Shown: in pieces, positions 38,101-46,395 of the stretch
How the letters are laid out: every line of letters starts with the position of its first letter
Numbering within the stretch: position 1 is the first letter of the stretch
Source: Lepidonotus clava
Lineage: Eukaryota; Annelida; Polychaeta; Phyllodocida; Polynoidae
Direction of reading: 5' to 3'
Length of the DNA: 64,000 nt
Assembly (NCBI GenBank): GCA_936440205.1
Contig: OW387134.1
Location: 22,484,908-22,548,907, forward strand
The notes under the pieces: model-generated
Seen by the model: only the letters and a program-made list of their open reading frames with translations
Told to the model about the DNA's origin: nothing
The model's database searches: none
Position numbers and translations under genes: made by a program

Positions 38101-41100
38101 TAGACTGCCGGGTGGCCGCTTCATCACCTCAGGGCAGGCCCAGTGCATTACCCGCCTTTGATTATTTAACAGAACTCAGCCCACTTCCTCCAGGGCTGAC
38201 CCCCTGAGGGCCAAGACATTAGAGGGTAACAGGTGTTTTTTTGGAGTAGTTGTTCGTTTGTGGGGTACTTGTTAGTTGAGTGAAGAGCTTCTTGGTCGCA
38301 TCCTGGGGTAACGAACCTAGAGAGCGGCCGTTGAAACTGGAATGCGATCGGAAGGAGGGAATCATTGCTTTCGGTTACGGGTCCAGCAGTGGGGTCTGGT
38401 ATCTGTGGCGACCTATCGGGATATATGTGGCAGAGGAAAGGAGGTGATTTGATGTGGTCCGTTACGTAGCCGGCAGGATCCTGGGGTGACCAGCACGCCG
38501 GGGTCGGGGGCCATGGATGAGGACAGTGGCCTTGTATGTGGGCAGAGGCGTGGGAGGCACTGCAGGAAGGGCCGGGGTGCCTCAAAGCCCCAATCTACCG
38601 TGCGGCCCGTTGGGATCTGCCGACCAGTCATTGATTGACGCCCTACCGGATACCAGTGGCCACTGTAAAAGGACGGAGGCGGGTCGGCCGCATGCAAATC
38701 GCATACGACCATTGTGGGCCCCGGCCCCCGACTGGGCCCCAAAGGGTCCCAGGGGGCAGGCCGTGTGGGCCCATAGGGGGTCGTGCTCAGGACGCCGCGA
38801 GCTGCTCCAACTGAAGGGCTTTTGTAAGGGCCTTATAGAAGGAGGGCTCGCACCTGTCTATAGAGTAGAGGTGGCACGCCGGGACGCTAGGACCTTTTGA
38901 TCCTCCCGAGCAATAACCTGTTTGAATGCTATGTGTATTTTATATTATGGTTGTGCTAGTAGTGCCTTGCATCAGCACCCAGTTAACAACTTACGACATT
39001 CAGGTATATATACATTCTAAGACCCATCAACATGTTAGTTTAGATATCGAAAACTCTTTGACGCAGCACCTCAGGGTTATTGTATGGCACTACCATCGTG
39101 ATAAAAGCTTGGCCTTTTGGTCGCATGCCGTGTACGACGATTGGACCTGTAGGAGACGTACATCTGCGGGGCACTGTGTTGGTCAAATCGACCTGAAGTG
39201 AGGCAGCGTTCATCACCGGACGACATGGTACCAGGCGCCGGCCAATAGCAGGCGGCAGTATACAAGTCTGGGACTTCGTTTTACATAGGCATGAAAAGCG
39301 TTGGCGGCAGCGTAGTGAAGGCCGATTGAAGCCTTTGAATGCTTCGTGCAAGGCATTCATACTGGCTGTGGGAGGCGGCCGGCCGGGCTTTATTGTGTGC
39401 GAATCAGCTGAACTATCTCGGGGAGAAGGGTGCAATATATATGCAGGCTTAGCCTACTACGACCGCCCGTTGACAGTCTTTTAGAAGGTCTGTCGTTGAA
39501 GGCACTCATGTCACGGTCCCCTTACCAACCTCTACCAGACCTTTGACCTAGGGCCTTTAAAAGAACAACTTTTATTCATCCTGGTTATACAATACAGCAT
39601 GTTGCTAATTTTAGTTGTATACCAGCATTTCATTAGAGAACCATGTATACTTATCACTGAGACATATCATATCACTTTCCCGCTGTTGTTTAAAGCTGAA
39701 ATTGAAACCTTTGACGTGGTAGATATGCTTTAATACTCCATCAAGGCAGAAGAATAGGGTGAAAGCAGCCCCTGGTCAGCCTAGGTCAAATCATGTTGGA
39801 CACCCATGTCAACATGTACACTGTTCTCCTGATAAAAATAATAATAGGCTTATGGTCATTCTTGATGCAGTTTGCGATTATTAAGTTTCAGCAAGGGTAA
39901 AACAGCAAGGTTTAGCGGGGGCGGGTTCAGATATGTGCTTCGTTTTAGAATTCACAGCTTAAACGTTTCTATGATTGTCACTTTCAGAGTAGCGTCTCAT
40001 CTTCACTTTAGCAATTTTCCGCTGTTGTTTGAGGCTGAAATTGTTTTCCCACGAAACACAATTGCTGCCCCATATCATTTCATGTAATTTCATTGATCTC
40101 CCAAAGAAAAAGTAAAGTAGGCAATGATGTAAGGGAAAATGATTGGTAGTGTCATTTTTCTGAGACGAAATGCATTGTTCTCGCACGAATATTTGGATAT
40201 ACAATGCAAGTTCTCCCTGGGGTTATATCACTCTCTCCAATCGGATATAATTAATGTATTTTCTGATTACATTTTAGTGCGATAAAAAAAGTTCAAATAT
40301 TCTGTCGTATTGTGCAGCGATATACATAAAAACGGCAGATATTATTCTCGATAGGTTCTTGAAAAGGAATGCATAATTTATTTCGCTGATGTCAACCTTA
40401 TTATTCCTTTGTTGCTTTGACGGAACGCGTCAGGATTTTTCCCTGCGCGCTAGGGTATTGTTTCGAGATCTGAAATCACAAAGGAACTAACTGATCTGCT
40501 AAAAACATTCTTCAATATTATACATAATTACTTTTCTGTTGCTCAGTGTTGCCAGCCGTTTCCCTGAAATAACGTGTTTGTGTGGAGAACATCTTTATTT
40601 TAGAGCCACCGACCGACTTGCCTTATTTGGGGCGCGGTGATTGTGGCAGGCAGACTGATGGCTGTCAAAGTAGGAGGTATCATTTTGTCAGCAGGATGTC
40701 AAACGGGTCGCTTTGGTCTGACCCTGGCCGGTCAGAAACATTACTGACTTTCCGGCCTGGCGTCTCCCTATCGGTTTGGCTTGATTGGTGCCCTGTCAAT
40801 CGGAGCCCACTCAAAACAGAGCACCTTGCCATCAGGGCTTTTCAATGTAGATGAGACTTCTTGAAAGCCTCATGCCAAATACGGCAGTGGGGGCAATTAG
40901 TTGGACGGTGCCCTTTTAACGCATCCTGCAGTAGAGACAGCACTGAAATTGAAAAAGGGGGCACGCCAAACGAAAACTAAGCTGCGTGTGGTATCACAGT
41001 CGAGGCGATTTAGATAAATCTAGTAGAATAGATTAGGTCTCTTTGAAAAGGGATATTCACTAACCCGATCATTTGAATTTTCTTCCTGGCAGGTGATCCC

Positions 41101-44100
41101 AAGATTTCAGGACCCCCGCCCACTCTTTGGGCCTTGGGGGCTGTGGGATTTGAGAATCGATTTGGCTGCATTGATTTCAGTTAAAGTACATGTCGGCGGC
41201 CGGCCGGCCCTTGTCGTCGGCCAAGTAGTGGCCGCGTGATGCGAATGTGACAGGGGCCCGGCCGACCGTGCGGCCTCCTGCGGGGTGTGCCGAGAGGCTA
41301 GAAATGAGGCAGCAAATGGCCAAATTGAGCCCGGCCGAAGCCACTCTGGACCTGTCTTAGGAGGGTTTCAAGCGTACATTGACTTCCTAATGTGCTAAAA
41401 CTCTGGTCGGCCGGGCCCGATCCCTGCAGGGGGTGGGTGGTACCGCTGTGCATGGCGAGTCCCCGGCCGGTGGGTGAGGGGGAGGTGATGGAGGCAGTAT
41501 TGGAGAGATCAAACGAGCCCAGGTTATACGTAGCGTGAGGGGTTAGAGAAGGGTCTGATCGTCTACCTTGAAATCAGGTTTCTCACTTGATGTTGATCTA
41601 GCGTGTTTGGCTCACATTCACTTGCTAAGTGAAACCAGGGGAAAGGGGGAAATGCATGCGTGTGTGGCTTTCCAGGTTGTTAAGTGGCGGGTTGGAACTG
41701 GAATGAGTCAGAAACCTACGGTACCACCTCACCTGGTTGGGACGTTTCACCTGTTGAGGCTATGTGGTAGGATGGCTACAGATACATGGATCATGCTCCC
41801 TAACATGCAAGGAACAATTGGGGACGGCGATGATGATTGTCATGATCTGCAGAGAATACAGACCATTACGCATACGCCATACCGGCACACAATCAGGCCG
41901 CAGGTTGAGTTATGTGCCCGGGTCGGCCGATCCGCGGTGCCAAACGTAGCGTGAGGCAGGGGCGGTATATGATGTATCACGCAATAACGTGCCCTTACTG
42001 AATTTGTCCTGTCTCCACAGGAGATGGCTGGGAGATGTAATTCGTCATCAACATTCCAATCGGCCGCTGACGAGTATTTGTTAGCCATAACACACTCCTT
42101 TCATTCCATTCCGGTGCGGTAAGTATCAGTAGCCATCTCTGATTATTCAATCTAGACAACACATAATAGTCTGTATACACGACTATATATATTCATATTT
42201 GAATCAAGGAAAATGATACTCATTTTCGTCGGCCTCAGCCAACATGCTTGCAGTAAGTGACCCCCTGGGTATTACAGATCCCAGTTCCTTCTCCCCAAAA
42301 CAATACATGACAGTTCATGATTGACACCATATCAATAATTCCATGACAGTCTCCCCGAAAACAGGGAGACATGGTTTCGCATGAAAAGAATTCATATAGG
42401 ATTTCCAGACACACGACCTGAAAGCATCGAACTAGACTGGTGAGTGAAATATATCACGAAGAGCGCTGTGGCACGAAAAATCCCAGCGAGTCTGGCTAGC
42501 ATGCAATAAAAATGCGGACTAAAATCCCAAATGTATGTATACTCTGCCGATGTTCTACATCATGTTGTCAGACCCAACGCTATAAATACATAGGACATTA
42601 ATATCCCAACCGTAATGCCACTTTCTATCAATGAATCGTAAAGTAAGGCATTTCTGTAGTGATCGAAGTACTGTAGTATGTAGACACTAAACCTTCACTA
42701 CTACTCTGCCTTTAACAGTCACCATTAAGATTCTTTATTGTACTATCTTAAATAGCATAATGTTTGTCACATTAGTTAATTCTACTGAAAACATAATTAT
42801 AAATGGCGAGTTGTACATGGAGTCCATCAGGATGGTAATATTGATAACTGGCTCACCAGGCAGTCTCTGTACATGCTGCCCTCCGAGCATAACGACCAAA
42901 CACTTTTCAAAGTAACATGGTAACATGCAAACATTCAGTCTGCCTCCATGTCACCGATGAACATGCAACGTATATCAAAGTAGCCTTTGATCATATCCAG
43001 GTGGGGTTGGGGCTCTCCTACACGAAGCTCCTCTATTCCACTTCCTGTTTAATCTCCCATTATAATATCCTTCTTTACCAGTTTACAAGTGCGCTAAGCG
43101 CTGCCACTGGGAGGCGAACCCAGGACCCCTCACACTGGAGATGGACACCCTACCAGTTAGGCCACCACTGGAGAGGCTGTGGGAAGGGGCCAGAGTGTGG
43201 GTATAGTGGGAGATTTCGCTGGGTGCTGGTGTTCTGCATTCTGTTTCATAGAGACATGTATGAGTTGAGATACCAGCATTTATTTCAACTGGCACTCTGC
43301 CTCTGGCCCTCACTCACTCTGTGCCAATGGTAGCTAGCAATAAACAGGCAGAGCTTGGTGAAGATTGGAAGCAACGCCGATTTAATATAAGGAAGGTAAC
43401 CATGGACACTACCATCCATCCACATTGCCTCCAGTGTTAGCATATGCTTCACATTGACCCTACTTCTGTCCATATTCTTCACGCCATACACTTCATTACC
43501 TTTTACCTTTATTTTTCACATAATTATGCGTTACCGCCTACCTCACATCGCTATTTACAAAGTAATCACATCCTGTCCTGCTTACACCAACCTTAAATGT
43601 GAGTAAGCAAGAAAACAGAATGGCAGTTTCACATCGCGTCGATCCCCGGTTTACCTCCCACCTACGGACATCCTGCCCAACGGAAGTACAAAAGTAGTGT
43701 AGCTATAATATTTTTGCCCTGCCATCCCTCATTGTATATTCACTCCTCCCCCGGGCCGCTAGCATACTGCGCTTCCTCTGTACATGTATACAAATCACAT
43801 ATGTATCGCAATATCTTGCAGGGATCCTGACTGATTGCACAGTTCTACTCAATCAAGGCCTGCCTCCGTGTCAAAACGTCGGAATAAATCAGGTCCTAAA
43901 TTGCTTTTGTCACTTGATGCAGGTGGCAACGGCGTTTTATGAATATTCTAGTGGTCACACATCATATCCAATCTCATGGTCAATATCCAGAACGTATGAA
44001 ATGCTGTGTGATTGTTGGCTAACACTCTCTTATGCCATTAATTATGAAACAGATCGCAGTCTTCAACTGCCATTCAATGAGGCGCCATTGGTACGGTTAA

Positions 44101-44622
44101 CCTCTTGCTGTGATCCCAATAGACGGGCTGAAGGGGACTATTGTTCATATAATGATACATAAACACTCACCATCACAGCCCAGTTTCAGTGAGACACCCT
44201 GAGAATTCTGAACAAGATGCAATTGCACGAACCGCCATGGGGAATATCGACTTGCACGTTGATAAGAGTGGGCGGATAATCGGTTTTGTCAGTATTGATT
44301 AGTCTACTGTCGACAGAAATTAGGTGGGTGTGTTGCGTCATCAGACCAACTTCACCAATCCTACTCTCGTGGAGAGCCCTACTAGATGTCTCATATGCAA
44401 ATGGTGTTGGTTGAGATACACAGATAGCACGTTTTGGCAGGACCCATGAGGGTAATAGCCGCGTTATCTAAGAGGGAGAAGTGTTAGTCTAGGCAGGGAG
44501 ACTGTAACTTACCTGTCCTGTGGATGAGTGATACGGTGAAATTGGCTTTGAGGTCGGGCTCATCAAAGCAGGGGAAGACCTTCCGGGCGTCGACGGACTG
44601 GAGTTGGGATGCTGCCAAGTAC
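1905..44622 (-). CDS. M1 zinc aminopeptidase (aminopeptidase A/N-like), split gene, partial at both ends
   Basis: Ten exons on the minus strand (44622-44513, 26405-26242, 15048-14928, 13867-13713, 11036-10923, 5959-5825, 5526-5461, 5125-5060, 4796-4627, 1984-1905) join in frame into about 394 residues. M1 peptidases (gluzincins) remove N-terminal residues from peptides, mostly as type II ectoenzymes. The hallmarks are visible in order: GAMENWG (exopeptidase/N-terminus binding), HEIAH, then exactly 18 residues to the third zinc ligand in WLNEGFA, then ISYDKG with the catalytic Tyr. The stretch [13 protein letters not shown] resembles glutamyl aminopeptidase most in my recollection, but ANPEP, LNPEP and ERAP are close relatives. 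The start, the transmembrane anchor and most of the ERAP1_C-like domain are missing; their exons are probably beyond 64000 and before 1. Introns visible total about 41.5 kb, the longest 18.1 kb. Substrate preference cannot be decided from this part. Confidence 0.95.
1985..4626. other. Intron between exons I and J
   Basis: A 2.6-kb intron with no recognised gene. It carries two exact copies of the GAGC(A/T)GCTC 9-mer (2171 and 2427). A few open frames of around 100 codons occur on both strands, without recognisable motifs or splice support. Confidence 0.6.
4627..4796 (-). CDS. Aminopeptidase exon I (end of catalytic domain into domain III)
   Basis: A 170-nt exon encoding [20 protein letters not shown], then [20 protein letters not shown], then [16 protein letters not shown]. 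'V..IMDTWT.QMGFPV..V' followed by 'Q.RFLL' marks the passage from the helical end of the catalytic domain into the beta-sandwich domain III. The acceptor is ttatattccag and the donor gtaatg. It leaves two bases (GG) that form Gly with the next exon. Confidence 0.94.
5060..5125 (-). CDS. Aminopeptidase exon H
   Basis: A 66-nt, 22-codon phase-0 exon encoding [20 protein letters not shown] and TQ. It matches the family block 'YL..Y.Y.NA.T.DLW..L'. The acceptor is cctttgcag and the donor gtaaga. It is the same length as the preceding exon. Introns on either side are only 335 and 263 nt, unlike the kilobase introns upstream. Confidence 0.93.
5461..5526 (-). CDS. Aminopeptidase exon G
   Basis: A 66-nt, 22-codon phase-0 exon encoding [20 protein letters not shown] and LQ. 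It continues SYDK|G and matches the family's 'KG..VLRML...LG...F..GLQ' helix. The acceptor is tttttcag and the donor gtaagc. It is too short to stand out as an open frame and was recognised by motif and splice borders. Confidence 0.93.
5825..5959 (-). CDS. Aminopeptidase exon F (catalytic tyrosine)
   Basis: A 135-nt, 45-codon phase-0 exon encoding [20 protein letters not shown], then [20 protein letters not shown], then ISYDK. 'D.L..SHPI' and 'FD.ISY.KG' are conserved in the family; the Tyr of ISYDKG stabilises the transition state. Here the usual Pro of SHPI is Ala (SHAI). The acceptor reads tgcttgcag and the donor gtgagc. This is the most GC-rich exon, with GC-rich intron sequence alongside. 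Confidence 0.95.
5960..10922. other. Intron between exons E and F
   Basis: A 5.0-kb intron. Apart from an 11-12 nt poly-C run near 9460, a G/C-rich patch at 8920-9280 and TAGGCCTA octamers, nothing was recognised. Open frames here lack motifs. Confidence 0.6.
9457..9469 (+). repeat. Poly-C tract
   Basis: A homopolymer run of C about 12 nt long in otherwise mixed sequence. Confidence 0.8.
10923..11036 (-). CDS. Aminopeptidase exon E (third zinc ligand)
   Basis: A 114-nt, 38-codon exon encoding [20 protein letters not shown], then [18 protein letters not shown]. The Glu of WLNEGFA is the third zinc ligand. It lies exactly 18 residues after the second His of HEIAH in the preceding exon, as the M1 consensus requires. 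The acceptor is ttgtctttcag and the donor gtgagt; both borders are phase 0. The family's '[12 protein letters not shown]' block is complete. Confidence 0.97.
11871..11936. repeat. Inverted-repeat hairpin around GGTC/GACC
   Basis: The left arm (GGTCGTTTTCAACCAGTT) and right arm (AACTGGTCGAAACGACC) are nearly complementary. They enclose a perfect 9-bp inner palindrome, TTTTGGTCA-tct-TGACCAAAA, at 11887-11907. The flanks also show weak inverted similarity. It is probably the core of a decayed non-autonomous DNA element in the intron between exons D and E. Confidence 0.55.
12438..12716. mobile_element. GC-rich MITE, CATACCCAC family, copy 1
   Basis: Non-autonomous inverted-repeat element of about 271-279 bp. 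The ends are TTAAGCCCCATACCCACTA (12438-12456) and the complement of TTAAGCGGCATACCCACTA (12698-12716), with two mismatches. The body is made of CGTCGG hexamers on the left half and GCCGAC on the right, so the element can fold back on itself. A near-palindrome (ATATCAAGCATGTTTGATA) sits about 92 bp from the right end. The flanking TTAA may be a target duplication, but this is inferred. No coding capacity is evident; open frames through it are products of the hexamer repeat. A second copy lies at 30246-30530. Confidence 0.75.
13201..13273 (+). repeat. Three imperfect tandem units of about 23-25 bp
   Basis: Degenerate units share the pattern TAAC-ATTCT-GACG (for example AACATTCTGAGACGTTAT). Copies are diverged, so the boundaries are approximate. 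Confidence 0.4.
13713..13867 (-). CDS. Aminopeptidase exon D (GAMEN motif and HEXXH zinc site)
   Basis: A 155-nt exon encoding [20 protein letters not shown], then [20 protein letters not shown], then [18 protein letters not shown] is the exopeptidase motif that binds the substrate alpha-amino group. HEIAH supplies two zinc-binding His and the general-base Glu. The acceptor reads ctttcag before ATCACG and the donor gtaagt. The exon ends exactly at a codon, so the residue after the zinc site is Thr rather than the Gln that most relatives have (HQWFGN). Confidence 0.97.
14928..15048 (-). CDS. Aminopeptidase exon C (start of thermolysin-like catalytic domain)
   Basis: A 121-nt exon encoding [20 protein letters not shown], then [20 protein letters not shown]. 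It corresponds to the family's 'V.VW..P' strand followed by the helix 'AL..A.K.L.FF..YF...YPLPK.D', here with VVPKAD. The acceptor tatatgtttcag and the donor gtaagt are good. It starts in phase 0 and leaves one base, G, which with AT of the next exon makes the Asp of 'PKAD'. Confidence 0.95.
15269..16690 (-). mobile_element. LINE fragment with reverse transcriptase, 5' truncated
   Basis: A minus-strand non-LTR retrotransposon remnant. The frame 16567-15383 (394 residues) plus open sequence upstream to about 16690 holds reverse transcriptase motifs in order: [30 protein letters not shown] (motif A), [10 protein letters not shown] (motif B), FAED (motif C) and the C-terminal connection ending in [13 protein letters not shown]. 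The canonical FADD is FAED, so activity is doubtful. The endonuclease and 5' part are missing. The 3' UTR ends in an A-rich tail (poly-T on the plus strand, 15269-15289). The last 60 bp before the tail match the element at 55.4 kb. No clear target duplication was found. It lies in the intron between exons B and C in the same orientation as the host gene. Jockey/CR1-like at the level I can judge. Confidence 0.9.
18675..18751. promoter_or_regulatory. Candidate RFX X-box half-site inside an inverted repeat
   Basis: ATGTCCATGGCAAC (18689-18702) has a perfect GGCAAC half and a degenerate left half of the RFX X-box (GTTGCC-AT-GGCAAC). It is framed by inverted arms, AGGTGTGACAATGCAT at 18675 and ATGCATTGTCACCT ending at 18751. 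The sequence is seen; the function is inferred. Confidence 0.3.
21770..22000 (+). repeat. G-rich, quadruplex-prone tract
   Basis: Two dense runs of GGG to GGGGG separated by short loops, at about 21775-21838 and 21930-22000. The G strand is the plus strand, so the host transcript would carry the C-rich strand. Confidence 0.6.
23688..25340 (-). mobile_element. LINE with near-complete reverse transcriptase, 5' truncated
   Basis: Minus-strand non-LTR element. Two frames, 25301-24810 and 24809-23898, are one reading frame interrupted by a single TAA (24812-24810) between GVPQG and ILGPLFF, where relatives have a sense codon. Motifs seen: [73 protein letters not shown] intact, then the connection domain ending [15 protein letters not shown]. 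The endonuclease and ORF1 are absent. The 3' UTR of about 200 bp ends in a tail of AAAAC-like units (plus strand 23688-23723). Its sequence differs from the LINEs at 15.3 and 55.4 kb, so it is another family. It abuts a plus-strand LINE end at about 25340. Confidence 0.92.
25340..25745 (+). mobile_element. LINE 3' end, opposite orientation
   Basis: Plus-strand 3' fragment. The frame 25361-25465 reads [20 protein letters not shown], then [14 protein letters not shown] and a stop. '[10 protein letters not shown]' is the usual C-terminal signature of non-LTR retrotransposon ORF2. About 280 bp of AT-rich 3' UTR follows, ending near AATAAACTCTGATCTCAT. Its 5' edge meets the 5' edge of the minus-strand LINE, giving a head-to-head pair. 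Confidence 0.7.
26058..26165 (+). repeat. (GT)n followed by (CTGTGT)n microsatellite
   Basis: About 21 GT dinucleotides (26058-26100), then CTGTGT hexamers to 26165. Open frames through it (all Cys-Val or Thr-His) are artefacts. On the host transcript it is a CA repeat starting about 75 nt downstream of exon B's 5' splice site. Confidence 0.95.
26242..26405 (-). CDS. Aminopeptidase exon B (end of N-terminal domain, hinge to catalytic domain)
   Basis: A 164-nt exon encoding [20 protein letters not shown], then [20 protein letters not shown], then [15 protein letters not shown]. The '(H/Y)TALSNMP' and '[14 protein letters not shown]' blocks are strongly conserved in M1 aminopeptidases. The acceptor reads tcctttcag and the donor gtacgt. 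With the G from the previous exon it gives exactly 55 codons and ends in phase 0. A long (CA)n tract, as read on the transcript, starts about 75 nt past the donor. It is separated from the previous exon by an 18.1-kb intron and from the next by 11.2 kb. Confidence 0.95.
26635..26710 (+). repeat. Degenerate telomere-like GGTTAG tract
   Basis: Irregular units such as GGGTTAGG, GGTTAAGG, GGGTTAGGG, TAGTTAGGTTAGGG, AAGGGTTAATTAGGGG. They resemble decayed (TTAGGG)n, with interruptions. Confidence 0.45.
30018..30057 (+). repeat. 20-bp tandem duplication
   Basis: TAGTGTAAAATGGAATCGTC is followed directly by TAGTGTACAATGGAATCGTC, with one mismatch. Confidence 0.8.
30246..30530. mobile_element. GC-rich MITE, CATACCCAC family, copy 2
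   Basis: A 285-bp element with ends GTGCCATACCCACTAGGTG (30246) and the complement of GCCGCATACCCTCTAGGC at 30530. The interior is rich in CGGCGACC/TCGCCGG words. ATATCAAACTTGCTTGATAT (30429-30448) lies about 92 bp from the right end, the same place as the related palindrome in the copy at 12.4 kb. The first 20 bp (CATACCCACTAGGTGATTTT) match that copy's right end at 19 of 20 positions. An internal pair, CATACCC at 30324 and GTGGGTATGG at 30350, looks like another set of ends nested inside. Confidence 0.72.
33717..33750 (+). repeat. TA/CA-rich microsatellite
   Basis: Alternating TATATA and CATA units over about 34 bp. Confidence 0.7.
34405..34475 (+). mobile_element. Possible LINE 3' end with (AATG)n tail
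   Basis: The frame 34405-34461 reads [18 protein letters not shown] and a stop, similar in style to the last residues of CR1/L2-like ORF2. It is followed at once by an (AATG)n tail. The coding stretch is short, so this is tentative. Confidence 0.35.
34717..35801. mobile_element. Inverted-repeat element of about 1.1 kb with internal repeats
   Basis: The two ends are inverted copies. GCATCAAATTTGGTATGAG (34756-34774) is matched exactly by its complement at 35746-35764, and similarity continues on both sides: GGAAGGGGAGCCACCTTGAA at 34803 against the complement of 35712-35731. Between them are diverged direct repeats: GAGCCACCTTGAAATATCAA (34810) and GAGCCATCTTCAAATATCAA (35441), each followed by TCTCAGCTTCTRAAAT (34891, 35521), and a weaker third unit near 35200. 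No transposase frame is seen, so it is non-autonomous or an internally deleted foldback element. A smaller element has inserted at 34914-35072. Confidence 0.65.
34914..35072. mobile_element. Small TIR element nested in the 34.7-kb repeat
   Basis: Begins ACTGGCGGATTCAGGA and ends with the complement of AGTGGCAGATCCAGAG. It has a G run near 34945 and C runs near 35042-35058. The second internal repeat unit of the host element, at 35521-35560, lacks it and so serves as an empty site. About 160 bp, no coding capacity. A diverged relative lies near 49.07 kb. Confidence 0.6.
35859..35915. repeat. Perfect 24-bp hairpin
   Basis: Arms 35859-35882 and 35892-35915 are perfectly complementary (arm core ACTATTCCAACTACATGG), with a 9-nt loop. 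It lies just right of the inverted-repeat element. Confidence 0.85.
37168..37181 (+). repeat. Poly-G run
   Basis: A GGGAGGGGGGGGGGG homopolymer-rich stretch. A second G run of about 12 lies at 37307-37319. Confidence 0.8.
37320..37530 (+). repeat. CATGTC-rich degenerate repeat
   Basis: GCATGTCGATTTTAAGAAAT occurs exactly twice (37333-37352 and 37484-37503), and a related TGTCAAATTTAAGAAATGG lies between them. CATGTC/TATGTC words recur about nine times over 200 bp. Probably a diverged repeat element. Confidence 0.6.
39676..40043 (+). repeat. Local direct repeat pair of about 25 bp
   Basis: CCGCTGTTGTTTAAAGCTGA at about 39680 and CCGCTGTTGTTTGAGGCTGA at about 40019 are near-identical and both continue AATTG. 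The flanks do not align, so only the short words are supported. Confidence 0.5.
43101..43175 (-). repeat. tRNA-derived SINE head or tRNA pseudogene
   Basis: On the minus strand the sequence has a box-A-like TGGCCTAACTGG (complement of about 43151-43162) and a box-B-like GGGTTCGCCTCCC (complement of 43110-43122). The spacing is about that of a tRNA gene. Acceptor-stem pairing is not convincing and B-box positions deviate from GGTTCGANTCC, so a tRNA-derived SINE or dead tRNA copy is more likely than a working tRNA. Confidence 0.5.
44513..44622 (-). CDS. Aminopeptidase exon A (N-terminal beta domain)
   Basis: First visible exon of the M1 aminopeptidase. It is 110 nt and begins with the last base of a split codon. 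It encodes [20 protein letters not shown] followed by [16 protein letters not shown]. The segment matches the family's conserved 'DARKAFPCFDEP...KA.F' block near the end of the N-terminal beta-rich domain. The acceptor reads attttcag and the donor gtaagt. The last base G combines with the next exon to make Glu. The upstream partner, expected to end near a 'GxYRS' block, was not found between 44623 and 64000. Confidence 0.93.
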
Positions 44623-45500
44623 CTGAAAATGTGAAAGGAATGTGAAGGGATGATTCAGTTTATTCATCGGTCGTTCAAAGTTAATGATGGGGTGTTGGTC
44701 CAGTTATCCAACTCGGAGTTCCATTTATAGATACACGGTGACTAGATATAAAATGTGTGTTAGCATGAACGTTTTTATGACATGGAGGTGACATACTGCT
44801 GTGGACTCAAAAAAAATACTTTTTTTTTCTAATTCTATTTTCTCTTCGCCAATTTACTCTGTAAGCTATATCCGTATTTAATTGATACATCTTCAATTGA
44901 ACAGTTTATTCAATATTGTTAACTCCCTGTTCATATCCAACGGTAGTTCTATTTATGGAAGGGGAATTAATCAGACTCAGAATAACATTAATCCCGTGGG
45001 TGGCAGTGGGCTTGTCGGCGCTAAGTAGAGATGATAAGATGAGGCATAACATGCGAGGAAGGGGAGATACAGCAGAGTAGGCCGGGGCTGGGCCTCAAAC
45101 AAGCTCACGTCGGCTCCAGGCATGTTGTTACCCCCACGTATGACATGTTTCGGCAGCAGGAACACACTGCTTTATTCCAACAAAAGTTCCTCATTAACCC
45201 CGAGATTACCTATTTACCTGAACTTGCGCTTGGCCATCGCTACAGCTCGCGAGACAGTTTATTTTAAGAGGGCCGAGCCTTTACGTTTAGAGCGGTCACA
45301 GAAAGGCACCCATGGCCTGGTAACTTGACGAGGTCGGTTGCCCGGGGATACCCCTCTTTTGTCTATACTACTTAGACGGTGCTATTAGCCCGATTGAATG
45401 GCCGGGTGGGGGTTAACGTGGGCGAGCGTCCCCCGGCCCGGGGAGTGGCCGACTGTAACAGTGGGCACTTTTAGCTGATGATTAGCCCCGCTCACATGAC

Positions 45501-45577
45501 GACTGTCGGTAAGCTGGGGTATAATTATACTGATGGGTAGACTGTCGGTAAACTAGGGTATAATATACTGATATGTA
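45501..45577 (+). repeat. Tandem duplication, two units of about 38-39 bp
   Basis: Units starting GACTGTCGGTAAGCTGGGGT (45501) and GACTGTCGGTAAACTAGGGT (45540), each continuing ATAAT...ATACTGAT. Confidence 0.85.
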
Positions 45578-46395
45578 CATCCAGGCCTACAGAGGCTGCC
45601 TCTGTTAGCGCGAATACTACTCGTAGAACCTTAGTCATGAGGAGTCCATATACTATCGAGGGCTCAATATTTGGAATCAGTAATACAGTGCGGTACAATC
45701 ATCAGACTCTATTGACAGTTTTAAGAAAAAAAATCCTGCGTGATGCTATCATTATCTTGTCTATAATGGTCTACCTGAAGGCTTGATACTCTGCTTGATA
45801 GAAGTTATTATAACTCTTTCATTATGTGGATATCCTTGATCTACTGTATGCACAGATTGTATAATATGCCATAAACTCATTTCATTTCATCTCATTTTTT
45901 AGTATTTTAAGTTCTATTATTATATTTACACTATTACTTATTACATATTAAACACATTGGCTGGAATATCTCGATGGCAAATTGAGAAGCAATAAAATAA
46001 TTTTTTTAGATCTACACGGTACATTATGTTGAAAATTAACAATGATTTCTAAAGTATTGGGGGGGGGGGAAGGAATTGATTGAAACGGCAATTAACTGGT
46101 ATTGGTTAAAGTAAACAAGAACTACAAACTATTGAACACTATCCACATGAACCATTAGGTTAAACTTCTGTAGTTTGATCTGTGCTGAAGCGGCCAAACA
46201 GGGTCCGTATTTAGTCTCATTCGTTATTTATACCTTGGTCTAAAAAGCAGCTCCTGCGAGGACACTCTCGCGTTCTAAGGGAAGGAATAAAAACGGTTCC
46301 TTATACGGGTAAAACCAATTTCCTTACTTCAAGTGACGCACACCGAACCTTCTGGTACATCATTAAATTACACCTGTATCCAAAGATCCTTGAAC

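Larger units (their letters stand above)
26406..44512. other. 18.1-kb intron between exons A and B
   Basis: No coding exon was found. Contents recognised: a telomere-like G-rich tract (26.64 kb), MITE copy 2 (30.2 kb), an inverted-repeat element with a nested insertion (34.7-35.8 kb), a hairpin (35.86 kb), CATGTC repeats (37.3-37.5 kb), two long G runs (37.17 and 37.31 kb) and a tRNA-derived sequence (43.1 kb). Several open frames of 90-150 codons occur in GC-rich patches (28.2-28.6, 32.1-32.6 and 38.2-38.9 kb) but lack motifs. Confidence 0.6.
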
